Source of the DNA: Candidatus Delongbacteria bacterium
GTDB lineage: Bacteria; CAIWAD01
Direction of reading: 5' to 3'
NCBI GenBank assembly: GCA_041675285.1
Contig: JBAYTZ010000003.1
Span: forward strand, 186,001-250,000
DNA length: 64,000 bases
Shown here: positions 42,096 to 50,930 of the stretch, piece by piece
How positions within the stretch are numbered: the first letter of the stretch is position 1
How the letters are laid out: the number at the start of each line of letters is the position of its first letter
Notes under the pieces: model-generated
Database searches by the model: none
What the model was told of the DNA's origin: nothing
Seen by the model: the letters and a program-made list of their open reading frames with translations, nothing else
Made by a program: the position numbers and the translations under genes

Positions 42096-43487
42096 TTGGC
42101 CCTCAAGGTGTACATCGAGACCTACGGCTGTCAGATGAACGTCTCCGACAGCGAGCTGGTGGCCCGGCTGCTGGAGGACGACGCCCACCGCGTGCAGGAG
42201 TCCATCGAGGGCGCCGACGTGGTGCTGGTGAACACCTGCGCCGTGCGCGAGGGCGCCGAGCAGCGCGTGCTGGGGCAGCTGGCCAGCTGGAAGCGGTTGA
42301 AGACCGAGCGCCCGGAGCTGATCCTGGGCGTGCTGGGCTGCATGAGCGCGCACCTGTCCTCGAAGATCACGGAGAGCCTGCCCCACGTGGACTTGGTGAT
42401 GGGCCCCGACCAGTACCGCAAGCTGCCCGGCGTGATCCGCGACCTGGTGGTGGGGCGCGAGGCGCAGGTCATCCTGACCCGGCGCGACAAGACCGAGAAC
42501 TACGACGAGATCTATCCCAGCCGCAAGGCCGGCGTCAACGCCTGGGTGACGGTGATGCGCGGCTGCGACAACATGTGCACGTTTTGCATCGTGCCCTTCA
42601 CGCGCGGCCGGGAACGCAGCCGCAGCGTGGCCAGCGTGCTGGAGGAGTGCCGCCGGCTGGCGGCCGAAGGCTTCCGCGAGGTGACCCTGCTGGGCCAGAA
42701 CGTCAACAGCTACCGCGACCCCAGCTGGTGGCCGATTGCGCCGGTGGGCGGGGCGGCGGTGGCGGCGGGCGAATCGGACGGCGCACGCTTCGCCGAGTTG
42801 CTGGCCGCGGTGGGCGAGGTGCCGGGTCTGGAGCGCGTGCGCTTCACCAGCCCGCATCCCAAGGACTTCAGCCCGGCCATGATCCGCGAAATGGCGACGA
42901 ACCCCAAGATCTGCAAGCACATGCACCTACCCATGCAGGCGGGCAACGACCGCGTGCTGGCCCTGATGCGCCGGGACTACACGGGGGCCGAGTTCCTGGA
43001 CCTGGTGGATGAGGCCCGCGCCCAGCTGCCGGAGATTGGCTTCAGCACGGACATCATCGTGGGCTTCCCCACGGAGACCGCTGCCGAGTTCGAGGACACC
43101 TTGCGCCTGGTGGAGCGCGTGCGCTTCGATTCCGCCTTTACCTTCGAGTACAGCCCGCGGGAAGGCGCACCCTCGGCCAGCTGGACGGACGACGTGCCGG
43201 CGGCGGAGAAAAACCGGCGGCTGCGCCTGCTGGTGGACCTCCAGCACCGCATCACGGAAGAGAAGGCGGCCGCCTGCCGGGGCCGCTCGTACGAGGTCCT
43301 GATTGAATCCCCAAGCAAAAAGAGTGACCTTGAACTCATGGGCCGCACCACCTGCAACCGCGTGGTCGTGGTGCCCGCGGACCCGCGCTGGCGCATCGGC
43401 AGCCTGGTCACGGCGCGGGTGGACGAGGTGAGTTCCTTCACCCTGCGCGGCGTGGTGACCCAGCTGGAAGGACGGCCGCTCGCCTGA
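42096..43487 (+). CDS. miaB: tRNA-2-methylthio-N6-dimethylallyladenosine synthase
   Basis: A 463-residue radical-SAM methylthiotransferase that modifies A37 of tRNAs reading UNN codons. The start is TTG with a strong GGAAGGA upstream. The N-terminal UPF0004 domain has the three auxiliary-cluster cysteines in Y-G-C-Q-M-N, N-T-C-A-V-R and L-G-C-M. The radical-SAM motif is R-G-C-D-N-M-C-T-F-C (near residue 156), followed by F-T-R-G-R-E-R-S-R. The C-terminal TRAM domain is present. The Q-M-N and S-R-S signatures favour MiaB over MtaB or RimO. Confidence 0.95.
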   Translation: MALKVYIETYGCQMNVSDSELVARLLEDDAHRVQESIEGADVVLVNTCAVREGAEQRVLGQLASWKRLKTERPELILGVLGCMSAHLSSKITESLPHVDLVMGPDQYRKLPGVIRDLVVGREAQVILTRRDKTENYDEIYPSRKAGVNAWVTVMRGCDNMCTFCIVPFTRGRERSRSVASVLEECRRLAAEGFREVTLLGQNVNSYRDPSWWPIAPVGGAAVAAGESDGARFAELLAAVGEVPGLERVRFTSPHPKDFSPAMIREMATNPKICKHMHLPMQAGNDRVLALMRRDYTGAEFLDLVDEARAQLPEIGFSTDIIVGFPTETAAEFEDTLRLVERVRFDSAFTFEYSPREGAPSASWTDDVPAAEKNRRLRLLVDLQHRITEEKAAACRGRSYEVLIESPSKKSDLELMGRTTCNRVVVVPADPRWRIGSLVTARVDEVSSFTLRGVVTQLEGRPLA

Positions 43488-43552
43488 CCGCGGCCCGTCG
43501 CATGGGCCTCCGCCGGCCCCACACACAGCCCCGACAACAGAAGAGGTCGCCC

Positions 43553-43984
43553 ATGTGGTTCATCCGCTGGCTCTTCACCCTGCTGCTGCTGATCTATGCG
43601 GTGATCTTCGCCGCGCTGAACCTGGATCCCATCACCCTGCGCATTCCCTACCTGCCGCTCATCGACACCCAGCCCATGAGCAAGGCCGTGGTCGTGCTGC
43701 TGGCCGTGGCGCTGGGCATCTTGATCTGGGCCGTGGTGTCCTTCCTGGGCTCCATGCAGTTCCGGTTGCGCATCCGCCAGCTGGAGCGGCAGAACCGCGA
43801 CCTGCGCCTGGAACTGGCCAACCTGCGCAACAAATCCATCCTGGAAGACCACAGCCTGGAGGGCACCGACGCGCCGGTGACGAAGAGCGACGATTCGGGC
43901 GCGCTCGATCTGGACCTGCCGGACGAAGACGGCGACGACGACGTGTTCGGTGACGTCACCCATGTGAGGAACTCCGAGCGATGA
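43553..43984 (+). CDS. lapA: LapA-domain membrane protein
   Basis: A 143-residue inner-membrane protein. The ATG at 43553 is chosen because AGAGG lies upstream and the hydrophobic domain begins at once. Two membrane helices (about 4-23 and 43-67) are separated by the L-N-L-D-P-I-T-L-R-I-P segment typical of DUF1049/LapA. A coiled coil (R-Q-L-E-R-Q-N-R-D-L-R-L-E-L) and an acidic tail follow. In E. coli LapA works with LapB in controlling lipopolysaccharide synthesis. The stop overlaps the lapB start (ATGA), supporting the same pairing here. Confidence 0.85.
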   Translation: MWFIRWLFTLLLLIYAVIFAALNLDPITLRIPYLPLIDTQPMSKAVVVLLAVALGILIWAVVSFLGSMQFRLRIRQLERQNRDLRLELANLRNKSILEDHSLEGTDAPVTKSDDSGALDLDLPDEDGDDDVFGDVTHVRNSER

Positions 43985-45123
43985 TGGACATCCTCTTTCT
44001 GCTGGCCGCCCTGCTCATCGGGCTGCTGATCGCCTACCGCTGGGTGCGCCGCAAGGAATCCGGCGAGGGCGGCGACCCCTTCGTGGACGGCCTGGAAGCC
44101 ATGGTGCGGCGGGATTGGCGCGAGGCCGGGCGCTGCTTCAAGCGCGCCGTGGAGCAAGACAGCGAGAACATCCGCGCCTACGAGCAGCTGGGCCGCGTCT
44201 TCCGCGAGCTGGGCGAACTGCCCAAGGCCGTCAAGATCCACAGCGACCTCACGGTGCGCGAGGGCCTCTCCGGCGTGGACCGCTCGCGCATCCACCTGGA
44301 ACTCGCCAAGGACCTGCGCAAGATGGGCCGGCTGCGCGAGGCGCAGGAGGCCGCCGCCAAGGCCGTGGAGGCCGACCGCCGCAACGTCGCGGCCCTGGTC
44401 GTGCAGCTGGAGTTGCACGAGCAGGAGCGGCGCTGGGACGACGCGCTCTCCGTGCTCAAGCGGATCGAATCGGTGAGCGGCCGCGAGCAGAACAACCGGC
44501 GCAGCCAGATCCTCGTCGAACAGGGCCGGCAGAAGATGGCCGACGGCCAGGGCCGGCCCGGGCGGATCCTGGTCAAGGAGGCGCTCAAGCTCAACCCCAA
44601 GTCGGCGGCGGGCTACATCCTGATGGGCGACAGCTACCTGACGGAGTCGCGGATCGACGAGGCCATCCAATACTGGGAGAAGCTGCCCTTCGAAGTGCCC
44701 GAGCGGGCCAGCCTGGTCTTCGAGCGGCTGGAGGCGGTCTACTTCGATCACGGCCGTTTCGGCGAGATGGAGAAGTTCTACACGCGCGTGATCCAGCAGC
44801 GTCCGGACAATCCGGACGCCTACCTGGCGCTGGCGGGCTTCTACGAGCGCAAGGGTGATTTCGCCCTGGCCATCAGCATCCTGGAGAACGGCCTGGCCAA
44901 GATCCCGGGCAGCCTGGATCTCTCGCGCATGCTGATCCGCCTGCTGGCGCGCTCCGGCCAGACCCAGCGGCTGGTGACCTACACCGTGGAGCTGGCGGAC
45001 CGCCTGCTGCGCAAGTCGCGGCTCTACCGCTGCCGCAGCTGCGGGCACGAGTCGGACGAGTTCCACTTCCGCTGCCCCGGCTGCCAGGGCTGGGAAACCC
45101 TGGAACGGCCCAAACTCAATTGA
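43981..45123 (+). CDS. lapB: LapB (YciM)-like lipopolysaccharide assembly regulator
   Basis: A 380-residue protein with an N-terminal membrane anchor (about 4-21), then a cytosolic solenoid of about nine TPRs from residue 35, and a C-terminal rubredoxin-type zinc domain (Y-R-C-R-S-C-G-H-E-S then F-R-C-P-G-C-Q-G-W). In E. coli LapB presents LpxC to FtsH and so limits lipid A synthesis. All three modules are in the normal order and length. Overlaps lapA by four bases. The presence of lapAB implies an LPS-bearing outer membrane. Confidence 0.9.
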   Translation: MMDILFLLAALLIGLLIAYRWVRRKESGEGGDPFVDGLEAMVRRDWREAGRCFKRAVEQDSENIRAYEQLGRVFRELGELPKAVKIHSDLTVREGLSGVDRSRIHLELAKDLRKMGRLREAQEAAAKAVEADRRNVAALVVQLELHEQERRWDDALSVLKRIESVSGREQNNRRSQILVEQGRQKMADGQGRPGRILVKEALKLNPKSAAGYILMGDSYLTESRIDEAIQYWEKLPFEVPERASLVFERLEAVYFDHGRFGEMEKFYTRVIQQRPDNPDAYLALAGFYERKGDFALAISILENGLAKIPGSLDLSRMLIRLLARSGQTQRLVTYTVELADRLLRKSRLYRCRSCGHESDEFHFRCPGCQGWETLERPKLN

Positions 45124-45148
45124 CGCGAGCGGACCCGCGGAGACGGTT

Positions 45149-45829
45149 GTGACCCTCCGGCGCGCAGCCCGTGAATGCCTCGACACCCTGCTTCGGCGGG
45201 GTGTTCGGCATGGGGCGGGTGTGACACGCGGCGCGCTGCTCCTCGGGGCCCTGCTGGCCGCTGCGCCCGCGGCCCGGGGGGCGCTGACCCCGGAACTGTG
45301 GGCCACGCGGGATTCGCTGGCCCTGGCGCGCGCCGCGGAGACCGAGGCCGAGCGCCTGCTGCTGGCCACCGTGCGCCAGCGCGATCCCCGGCAGGTGGCG
45401 GGGGTCATGCGCCGGCTGGCCCGGCTGGACGTGCCGCGCTGGCAGCGCCGGGAGGCGCTGGTCACGCTCTGCGAGTACTTCTGTGTCACGGGCGCGGCGG
45501 ACTCCCTGGCCCGGCGGGCGGGCGAGCTGCGCGAATTGACGGGCGAGGACTGGCGCTGTCCCCTGCAGGCGGCGAGCGCGCCGGTTGCGGCGGCCGCCCC
45601 GGGAGCGTGGTGGGTGCAGGTGGGGGCCTTCTCCAGCGAGTCGGCGGCCAAGGCGGCGCTCAAGGGGCTGGGTTCCGCGGCGCAGCGGCGCGTGCTGCGC
45701 GAGAGTGCGCTCTGGAAGGCCCGGCTGGGACCCTTCGCCAGCCGCGGGGAGGCCGAGCGCGCCGCCCGCGATTGGCAGCAGGCCGGCCGGTTGAAGGAGT
45801 TCCGCCTGCTGGAGGCCGCCGCGAAGTAG
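45149..45829 (+). CDS. Secreted SPOR-domain protein
   Basis: A 226-residue protein with a GTG start, 25 bases after lapB. A delayed signal sequence (about residues 25-45: G-A-L-L-L-G-A-L-L-A-A-A-P-A-A-R-G-A) follows a basic N-region. The central part is helical. The C-terminal 70 residues form a SPOR domain (W-W-V-Q-V-G-A-F-S-S-E-S-A-A-K-A-A, then W-K-A-R-L-G-P-F-A-S-R-G-E-A-E-R-A). SPOR domains bind denuded peptidoglycan at division sites. The presence of two Cys in the middle region could allow a disulfide. The start is uncertain, and a shorter form beginning closer to the signal sequence is possible. Confidence 0.8.
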   Translation: MTLRRAARECLDTLLRRGVRHGAGVTRGALLLGALLAAAPAARGALTPELWATRDSLALARAAETEAERLLLATVRQRDPRQVAGVMRRLARLDVPRWQRREALVTLCEYFCVTGAADSLARRAGELRELTGEDWRCPLQAASAPVAAAAPGAWWVQVGAFSSESAAKAALKGLGSAAQRRVLRESALWKARLGPFASRGEAERAARDWQQAGRLKEFRLLEAAAK

Positions 45830-45857
45830 CGCGACCCGACAGACCGCCGCAACACAG

Positions 45858-48542
45858 ATGGAATCCATGGACCAGCTGGACAACCCCGCACCCGCCGATC
45901 CCACTCCCCAGGCCCGCCCGGCCGACGGCACGCCCATGCTGCGCCAGTATCACGAGATCAAGCAGCGCCATCCCGGCCACGTGCTGTTCTACCGCATGGG
46001 CGACTTCTACGAGATGTTCTTCGAGGACGCCCGCATCGCCCACGAGGTGCTGGGGCTGACCCTGACCAGCCGCGGCCAGCAGGGCGGGCTGGACGTGCCG
46101 CTGGCGGGCTTCCCTTACCACGCCCTGGAACCCCACCTGGCCAAGATGGTCAAGGCCGGCTATCGCGTGGCCGTCTGCGAGCAGGTGGAGGATCCCAAAA
46201 AAGCCAAGGGCCTGGTACGCCGGGATGTGGTGGAGGTGATCACCGCCGGCACGAGTTTCAACGACGGCGTGCTGGGGATGGCCCGCAACAACTACCTGGC
46301 CGCGCTGGCGGAGGCCGGTCCGGGCTGGGCGCTGGCCTGGGCCGACGTGACCACCGGCGAGTTCCGCGCCGGGCAGTTCAGCCCGGAGAACCTGCGCCTG
46401 CTGCTGGCGGGCCTGGAGCCGGCGGAGATCCTGCTGCCGCGCTCGTTGGCCCGGGACGAGCCCGCCGGACGCGGGCGCGAGCTGGCCGCGCTGGCCGGCA
46501 GCGCCGTGCTGACCAAACTCGAGGACTGGTTCTTCGACCCAAACGTCGCCCAGCGCGACCTGAAGGAACACTACGGCACGGCCAGCCTGAAGGGCTTCGG
46601 GCTGGACGACCTGCCCGTGGCCGCGGCCTGCGCCGCCGCCCTGCTGGGCTACGCGCGGGAGAACCTGCGCTCGCCGCTTGAACACTTCAGCCTGCCTGCG
46701 CGGCACGAGCTGGGCGGCAGCCTGCTGCTGGACCCGGCCACCCGCCGCAACCTGGAACTAGTGCGCAGCCTGTCCGGAGACGAGCAGGGCCCCACCCTGC
46801 TCTCCGTGCTGGACCACAACGTCACCGTGCTGGGCCGGCGCCTGCTGCGCTCCTGGCTCTGGTCCGTGCCCGGCGAGCTGGCGGAGATCCACTCGCGCCA
46901 AGAGGCCGTCGGCGCCCTGCGCACGGAGCGCCGCAGCGAACGCGTGCGCGCGCAGCTGAGCGGCGTGGGTGATCTGGAGCGTCTGGTGGGGCGCCTCTCG
47001 GCAGGCAAGGCCAACGGCCGCGACCTGCGCGCGCTGGCGGGCGGTCTGGCCGTGGTGCCCGGGCTGCAGGGCGTGCTGGCCGACGCCCCCGCGCCGCGTC
47101 TGCTGCGGCTGGCGGGCGAACTGCAACCGCTGCCCGACGTGCTCAGCCGCATCCACCAGACCTTGGTGGACAGCCCGCCGCTCTCCGTCAGCCAGGGCCG
47201 GCTGATCCGCGAGGGCGTCAGCGCCGAACTCGACGAGCTGCGCGAGATCCTCACCCACGGCCGCGACTGGCTCAAGTCCTTCGAGCAGCGCGAGCGCGAG
47301 GCTACGGGGATCGGCTCGCTCAAGGTCCGCTACAACAAGGTCTTTGGCTACCACATCGAGATCTCGCGCTCCAACCTGGACCGCGTGCCCGACCGCTACC
47401 AGCGCCGCCAGACCCTGGTGGGCGCCGAGCGCTACATCACGGACGACCTGAAGACCTACGAGGACAAGGTCCTGCACGCCGAGGAGCGCGCGCTGGAGCT
47501 GGAGGAGCGGCTGTTCCGCGAGTTGGCGGACTGGCTGCGGCCTTTCTTCGCGCCCCTGCAGCAGAATGCCCGCGCCCTGGCCGAGCTGGATCTGCTGGCC
47601 TGCCTGGCCGAGCTGGCCAACCGGCACGACTGGCACCGCCCGGAGGTCGTGGCCGCGGGCGAGCTGCACCTGCGCCAGGCGCGCCATCCGGTGATCGAGG
47701 CCGTGCTGCCGCCCGGCGAGCGCTTCGTGCCCAACGACGTCACCCTGTCCACGGAGCGCGAGCAGATCCTGCTGCTCACCGGCCCCAACATGGCGGGCAA
47801 GAGCACGTACTTGCGCATGGTGGGGCTGATCACGCTGCTGGCCCACATGGGCTCCCACGTGCCGGCGGAACAGGCCACCGTGCCGCTGCGCGACCAGATC
47901 TTCACCCGGGTGGGGGCCAGCGACAACCTGGCTCGCGGCGAATCCACCTTCCTGGTGGAGATGCAGGAGACCGCCTTCATCCTCAACCACGCCACGGACC
48001 GCAGCCTGGTGTTGCTGGACGAGGTGGGCCGCGGCACCTCCACCTTCGACGGGCTGAGCCTGGCCTGGGCGATCACCGAGCACCTGCACGAGGCGCCCGG
48101 GCGCCGGCCGCTGACGCTGTTCGCCACGCACTACCACGAGCTGGTGGATCTGGAGCAGAGCCTGCCGCGCCTGCGCAACGCCAACATCGAAGTGCGGCAG
48201 TTCGGCGAGCGCATCGTGTTCACGCGGCGCATCCAGCCCGGCGGCTGCAGCCACAGCTACGGCATCGACGTGGCCCGGATGGCCGGCCTGCCCCGGGACG
48301 TGCTGCGCCGCGCCCGGGAGGTGCTGGCCCAGCTGGAGAGCCACGAGTACGCGGCGGACCTGACGCCCACGCTGCAGCGCCTGCCCAGAGTCGCCGAGGT
48401 GCCGCCCCGGGCCGCCCAGCTGGCGCTGTTCGCGGCGCCGGACCAGGACCTGCGCGAGCGCCTGCGCGCCGCGGACCTGGAGCGCATGACCCCGCTGGAC
48501 GCCATGCGTCTGCTGTTGGAGCTGCGCGACCTGCTGGATTGA
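45858..48542 (+). CDS. mutS: DNA mismatch repair protein MutS
   Basis: An 894-residue ATPase that recognises mismatches. The N-terminal mismatch-binding motif is G-D-F-Y-E-M-F-F with the Phe-x-Glu reader. Connector, lever and clamp domains follow at normal spacing. The ATPase has Walker A T-G-P-N-M-A-G-K-S-T (near residue 640), the ABC-like signature around S-T-F-L-V-E-M, and Walker B L-V-L-L-D-E-V-G-R-G-T-S-T. The C-terminal tetramerisation tail is partly retained (M-T-P-L-D-A-M-R-L-L-L-E-L). The ATG at 45858 has a weak ribosome site; an ATG at 45867 is an alternative. mutL is not in the window. Confidence 0.97.
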   Translation: MESMDQLDNPAPADPTPQARPADGTPMLRQYHEIKQRHPGHVLFYRMGDFYEMFFEDARIAHEVLGLTLTSRGQQGGLDVPLAGFPYHALEPHLAKMVKAGYRVAVCEQVEDPKKAKGLVRRDVVEVITAGTSFNDGVLGMARNNYLAALAEAGPGWALAWADVTTGEFRAGQFSPENLRLLLAGLEPAEILLPRSLARDEPAGRGRELAALAGSAVLTKLEDWFFDPNVAQRDLKEHYGTASLKGFGLDDLPVAAACAAALLGYARENLRSPLEHFSLPARHELGGSLLLDPATRRNLELVRSLSGDEQGPTLLSVLDHNVTVLGRRLLRSWLWSVPGELAEIHSRQEAVGALRTERRSERVRAQLSGVGDLERLVGRLSAGKANGRDLRALAGGLAVVPGLQGVLADAPAPRLLRLAGELQPLPDVLSRIHQTLVDSPPLSVSQGRLIREGVSAELDELREILTHGRDWLKSFEQREREATGIGSLKVRYNKVFGYHIEISRSNLDRVPDRYQRRQTLVGAERYITDDLKTYEDKVLHAEERALELEERLFRELADWLRPFFAPLQQNARALAELDLLACLAELANRHDWHRPEVVAAGELHLRQARHPVIEAVLPPGERFVPNDVTLSTEREQILLLTGPNMAGKSTYLRMVGLITLLAHMGSHVPAEQATVPLRDQIFTRVGASDNLARGESTFLVEMQETAFILNHATDRSLVLLDEVGRGTSTFDGLSLAWAITEHLHEAPGRRPLTLFATHYHELVDLEQSLPRLRNANIEVRQFGERIVFTRRIQPGGCSHSYGIDVARMAGLPRDVLRRAREVLAQLESHEYAADLTPTLQRLPRVAEVPPRAAQLALFAAPDQDLRERLRAADLERMTPLDAMRLLLELRDLLD

Positions 48543-48580
48543 CGAACCCGGCCGGGCCGGCCCCGGCAGAAAGGAATCCG

Positions 48581-48985
48581 ATGAAATTCTCGCCCCGCCT
48601 GATCCTCGCCCTGCTGGGCGGCGCGCTGGTCGCCATGGTGCTGACCGTGGCCGGCGAGTTGCTGGGCCACGCGCTGTTCCCCCCGACGGGCGCGCTGCCC
48701 GCCGCACCCACCACGGCCATGCTCCTGGCCGTGCTGCTGGCCCACCTGGCGGGCGCCGGCGGCGGCGCCTGGACGGCGGTGCGGCTGGGGCCGGAGCGAC
48801 CCCTCTGGCTGGGCCTGGTGGTGGGGCTGGTCATGTTGAGCGGGGCGGTCTCCAATCTGCGCCTGCTGCCGCATCCGCTCTGGTTCGCCGTGGCGGATCT
48901 GGCGGGCATCGCCACGGCGGCCTGGCTGGGGGCGCGCTGCGCGGCGCGCGGGGCGGGCCGGGCAGAGTCGGACACGGGCAACTGA
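48581..48985 (+). CDS. Small four-helix inner-membrane protein
   Basis: A 134-residue protein; the ATG at 48581 follows AAGGAA, and an in-frame TTG overlapping the mutS stop is less likely. Four hydrophobic segments are visible (about 6-26, 42-62, 74-90 and 99-117), separated by short Pro/Gly/Arg loops. No conserved charged or catalytic residues stand out, and no family was recognised. It sits between mutS and a DUF3298-like gene (13-base gap). Confidence 0.65.
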   Translation: MKFSPRLILALLGGALVAMVLTVAGELLGHALFPPTGALPAAPTTAMLLAVLLAHLAGAGGGAWTAVRLGPERPLWLGLVVGLVMLSGAVSNLRLLPHPLWFAVADLAGIATAAWLGARCAARGAGRAESDTGN

Positions 48986-48998
48986 GCGGGAGGAGCGG

Positions 48999-49745
48999 AT
49001 GCGCTTCACGGTTGGGAGGTGGTTCGCGCCGCTGCTGCTGGCGCTGACGCTGGCCTGCCCGGGCAGTCTGCCCGCGCAGCTGCAGGTCTATCCCTGCAGA
49101 CAGCGGATCGATTCGCTGGTGGTGAACCGTCCGGACGTGGAGGTGCGCATCCTCTTCCACGGCTTCGATTCCCCCACGGGCTGGAGTGGTCCGCTCACCA
49201 CGCTGCTGCAGGAGAACGCCCAGTCCCGCCTGGCGGGCGCGCTCAGCGTGGCGGCGGAGACGGACCCCGTGGTGGCGGGTTCGGCCGGGCCGGTCTTCGT
49301 CGAGGAAGGGCGGATGTTCCTGGTCTGGGGCTCGCCCGAGCTGGTCGTGCTGCGTGACACGTACTACACCTACAGCGCGGGCGCCGCCCACGGCGACGAG
49401 AACACGCACTTCCGCATCCTGGCCTGGCACAAGGGCAAGCTCAAGCCCGTCACCCTGGCGGATCTGCTGAAGTGGAACCGCGAGCTGCGCAACGAGCTGA
49501 ACCGGCAGATCGAGGGCCAGCTGCGCCTGCTGGGCGCCTCCGCCGTGCTGGAGGGCCGCTGGGAAGCCCTGGATGCCCGTCGCCTGCAGGACGCGGCGCC
49601 CACCGCACTGGGTCTGCTCTACGTGCTGAACCTCTACGAGGCCGGCAGCCGCGCCGAAGGCGCCTTCGAGATCCTGATCCCCTGGCGCGCGCTGGCCGCC
49701 TGGATTCCCGCCGGCGAGAGTCTGGACCGCATGCTGCAGGAGTGA
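48999..49745 (+). CDS. Secreted protein with DUF3298/RsiV-like domain
   Basis: A 248-residue protein starting with ATG after GGGAGGAG. A signal peptide (about 1-27) ends near S-L-P-A-Q. The body resembles the DUF4163/DUF3298 pair found in RsiV-type proteins: an N-terminal strand-rich part, then Y-Y-T-Y-S-A-G-A-A-H-G-D-E-N-T-H-F-R-I-L-A-W and G-K-L-K-P-V-T-L-A-D-L-L. In Bacillus RsiV this fold binds lysozyme and controls a sigma factor; no anti-sigma domain is present here. The family match is by eye and moderate. Its stop is two bases before the next start. Confidence 0.6.
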   Translation: MRFTVGRWFAPLLLALTLACPGSLPAQLQVYPCRQRIDSLVVNRPDVEVRILFHGFDSPTGWSGPLTTLLQENAQSRLAGALSVAAETDPVVAGSAGPVFVEEGRMFLVWGSPELVVLRDTYYTYSAGAAHGDENTHFRILAWHKGKLKPVTLADLLKWNRELRNELNRQIEGQLRLLGASAVLEGRWEALDARRLQDAAPTALGLLYVLNLYEAGSRAEGAFEILIPWRALAAWIPAGESLDRMLQE

Positions 49746-49747
49746 CC

Positions 49748-50254
49748 ATGCCTGTCGATCCGCTGGCCCCGACCCGCCTGCTCTTCGTCTGCTCGGGGAA
49801 CATCTGCCGCAGCCCGGCCGCCATGGAGCTGGCGCGGCTCTGGCTGACCGCCCGGGGCCGCACGGACGTACTCTGCGAGAGCTGCGGCACGCTGCGGATC
49901 ACGGGCGAGCCGGCGGCGCCCTTTACGCGCCAGCTGCTGGCCGAGCGCGGCGGCGATCTGGAATCTTATCGCAGCCGGCCGCTGAGCTACTTCCTTCTGC
50001 GCGAAGCGCAACTGGTCGTGTGCATGGAGCAGGCGCATCGCGAGATCGTGCGGCTGGAGCTGGGCGGCGACACGGACCTGGTCAGCCACGGCATCCACGT
50101 GGTGACGGAGTGGCACCCCGAGGAGCGCTACCGCGACGACGCCGGGCTCTACGACTTCGTCAAGGCGCCCCTGGAGGAATACCGGGCGGGGATTGAGGAA
50201 TTGGAGCGTTGTGTCACGGGAATGCTGGAGGAGTTCTTCCCCCAGACCCCCTGA
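49748..50254 (+). CDS. Low-molecular-weight protein-tyrosine phosphatase family protein
   Basis: A 168-residue protein beginning with ATG two bases after the previous stop. The P-loop C-S-G-N-I-C-R-S (Cys15 to Arg21, C-x5-R) defines the LMW-PTP/arsenate-reductase fold. S-C-G-T-L follows, as in S-A-G-T of the family. The usual general-acid D-P motif near the end is altered: the matching segment reads L-Y-D-F-V-K-A-P-L-E-E-Y, so an Asp is present without the following Pro. In polysaccharide loci such enzymes dephosphorylate Wzc kinases; here there is no kinase nearby. Downstream lies the left inverted repeat. Confidence 0.85.
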   Translation: MPVDPLAPTRLLFVCSGNICRSPAAMELARLWLTARGRTDVLCESCGTLRITGEPAAPFTRQLLAERGGDLESYRSRPLSYFLLREAQLVVCMEQAHREIVRLELGGDTDLVSHGIHVVTEWHPEERYRDDAGLYDFVKAPLEEYRAGIEELERCVTGMLEEFFPQTP

Positions 50255-50297
50255 TTCAATCGTCTTCCGGAGCCGTCCCTTCCCCCTGCGAGAGAAT

Positions 50298-50640
50298 GCC
50301 CGAGTCCCTTCCCCCTGCAAGGGGGAAGGTTAGGATGGGGGTTCTTCGCGCCCCAGTCATCTCTGCGGTTCTGTGTTTTCCACCTTTCTGCTGGCGCCAG
50401 AAAGGTGGAGCCAAAGAGGCGCTTTTTCTCTGCGGCCGTAACTAGGCGGCCTCGCGGCCGCCGTCAGACAGACGGCCGAGCGGTGCAAGTCCTGATTCCG
50501 TGTAGGTGGTTCGCCTGACGGCTTCACCCATTTCCTTGTTCAGCACTGCGCGCTTCACCTCACTCAATCGCTGACTCTCGCTGTCTCAGGTCTTACGGAC
50601 TTACTGTGCCTCTGTGCCTCTGTGCCTCTGTGTTGAAGAT
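50298..50640 (+). repeat. Left arm of long inverted repeat
   Basis: This arm pairs with 53966-54291 in reverse orientation. The best blocks are a 47-bp match with one mismatch (50298-50344 with 54245-54291) and a 54-bp exact match (50377-50430 with 54159-54212), separated by 32 bases in both arms. Further diverged matches continue through 50538-50566 (with 54026-54053) to the CTGTGCCT-repeat end. The arm contains two strong hairpins: CCTTCCCCCT-GCA-AGGGGGAAGG, and CCACCTTTCT...AGAAAGGTGG at 50380-50408 followed by a T run, which can serve as a terminator for the upstream gene. Confidence 0.88.
50604..50632 (+). repeat. 8-bp tandem repeat (CTGTGCCT, 3.6 copies)
   Basis: Three full CTGTGCCT units plus CTGTG. 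The right inverted-repeat arm has the corresponding position with fewer copies, so the unit count differs between the two arms. Confidence 0.85.
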
Positions 50641-50930
50641 CCACCCCAACCCGCCCGGCATCCGCTTCGGGCCTTCGAGTCTTCGTGTTCACGGGCTCCA
50701 TGGAACAGGCACTCCGTCTTCCACGGCAGGCCAGCTTCGGCGCAGCACACGCCGGGGAGCGGTGTGCAGATTCCGGCTCCCTGAACATGATTCGTTCACA
50801 TTTGGTCCCGCACCCCAAGCCAAATCCAATGAAAACAAAGCCAAACCGGCCCGGCTGCGCACGCCTGGGCGAGGCACGCCGTTTGCTTGTCAAAACTCTC
50901 ACACATGGCATGCAATTGGACGGAGGCATC

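Larger units (their letters stand above)
50255..50930. other. Gene-free region holding the left inverted repeat and a gene leader
   Basis: The first 43 bases after the phosphatase stop include a partial direct repeat (GTCCCTTCCCCCTGC at 50275-50289 and again near 50304). The left inverted repeat occupies 50298-50640. The remaining ~290 bases to the beta-helix start have weaker GC bias and should hold its promoter; no clear boxes were seen. An open frame extends through this leader but has no ribosome site until CGGAGG at 50921. Confidence 0.7.

Noticed and set aside
44115..44858. Alternative-frame open reading frame inside lapB
   Set aside because: The lapB frame has TPRs and the zinc domain in order; the other frame is Arg/Gly/Ala-rich with no domain.
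50685..50930. Longer N-terminus for the beta-helix protein
   Set aside because: The added 82 residues would put the signal peptide inside the chain, while CGGAGG plus ATG at 50931 gives a normal start.
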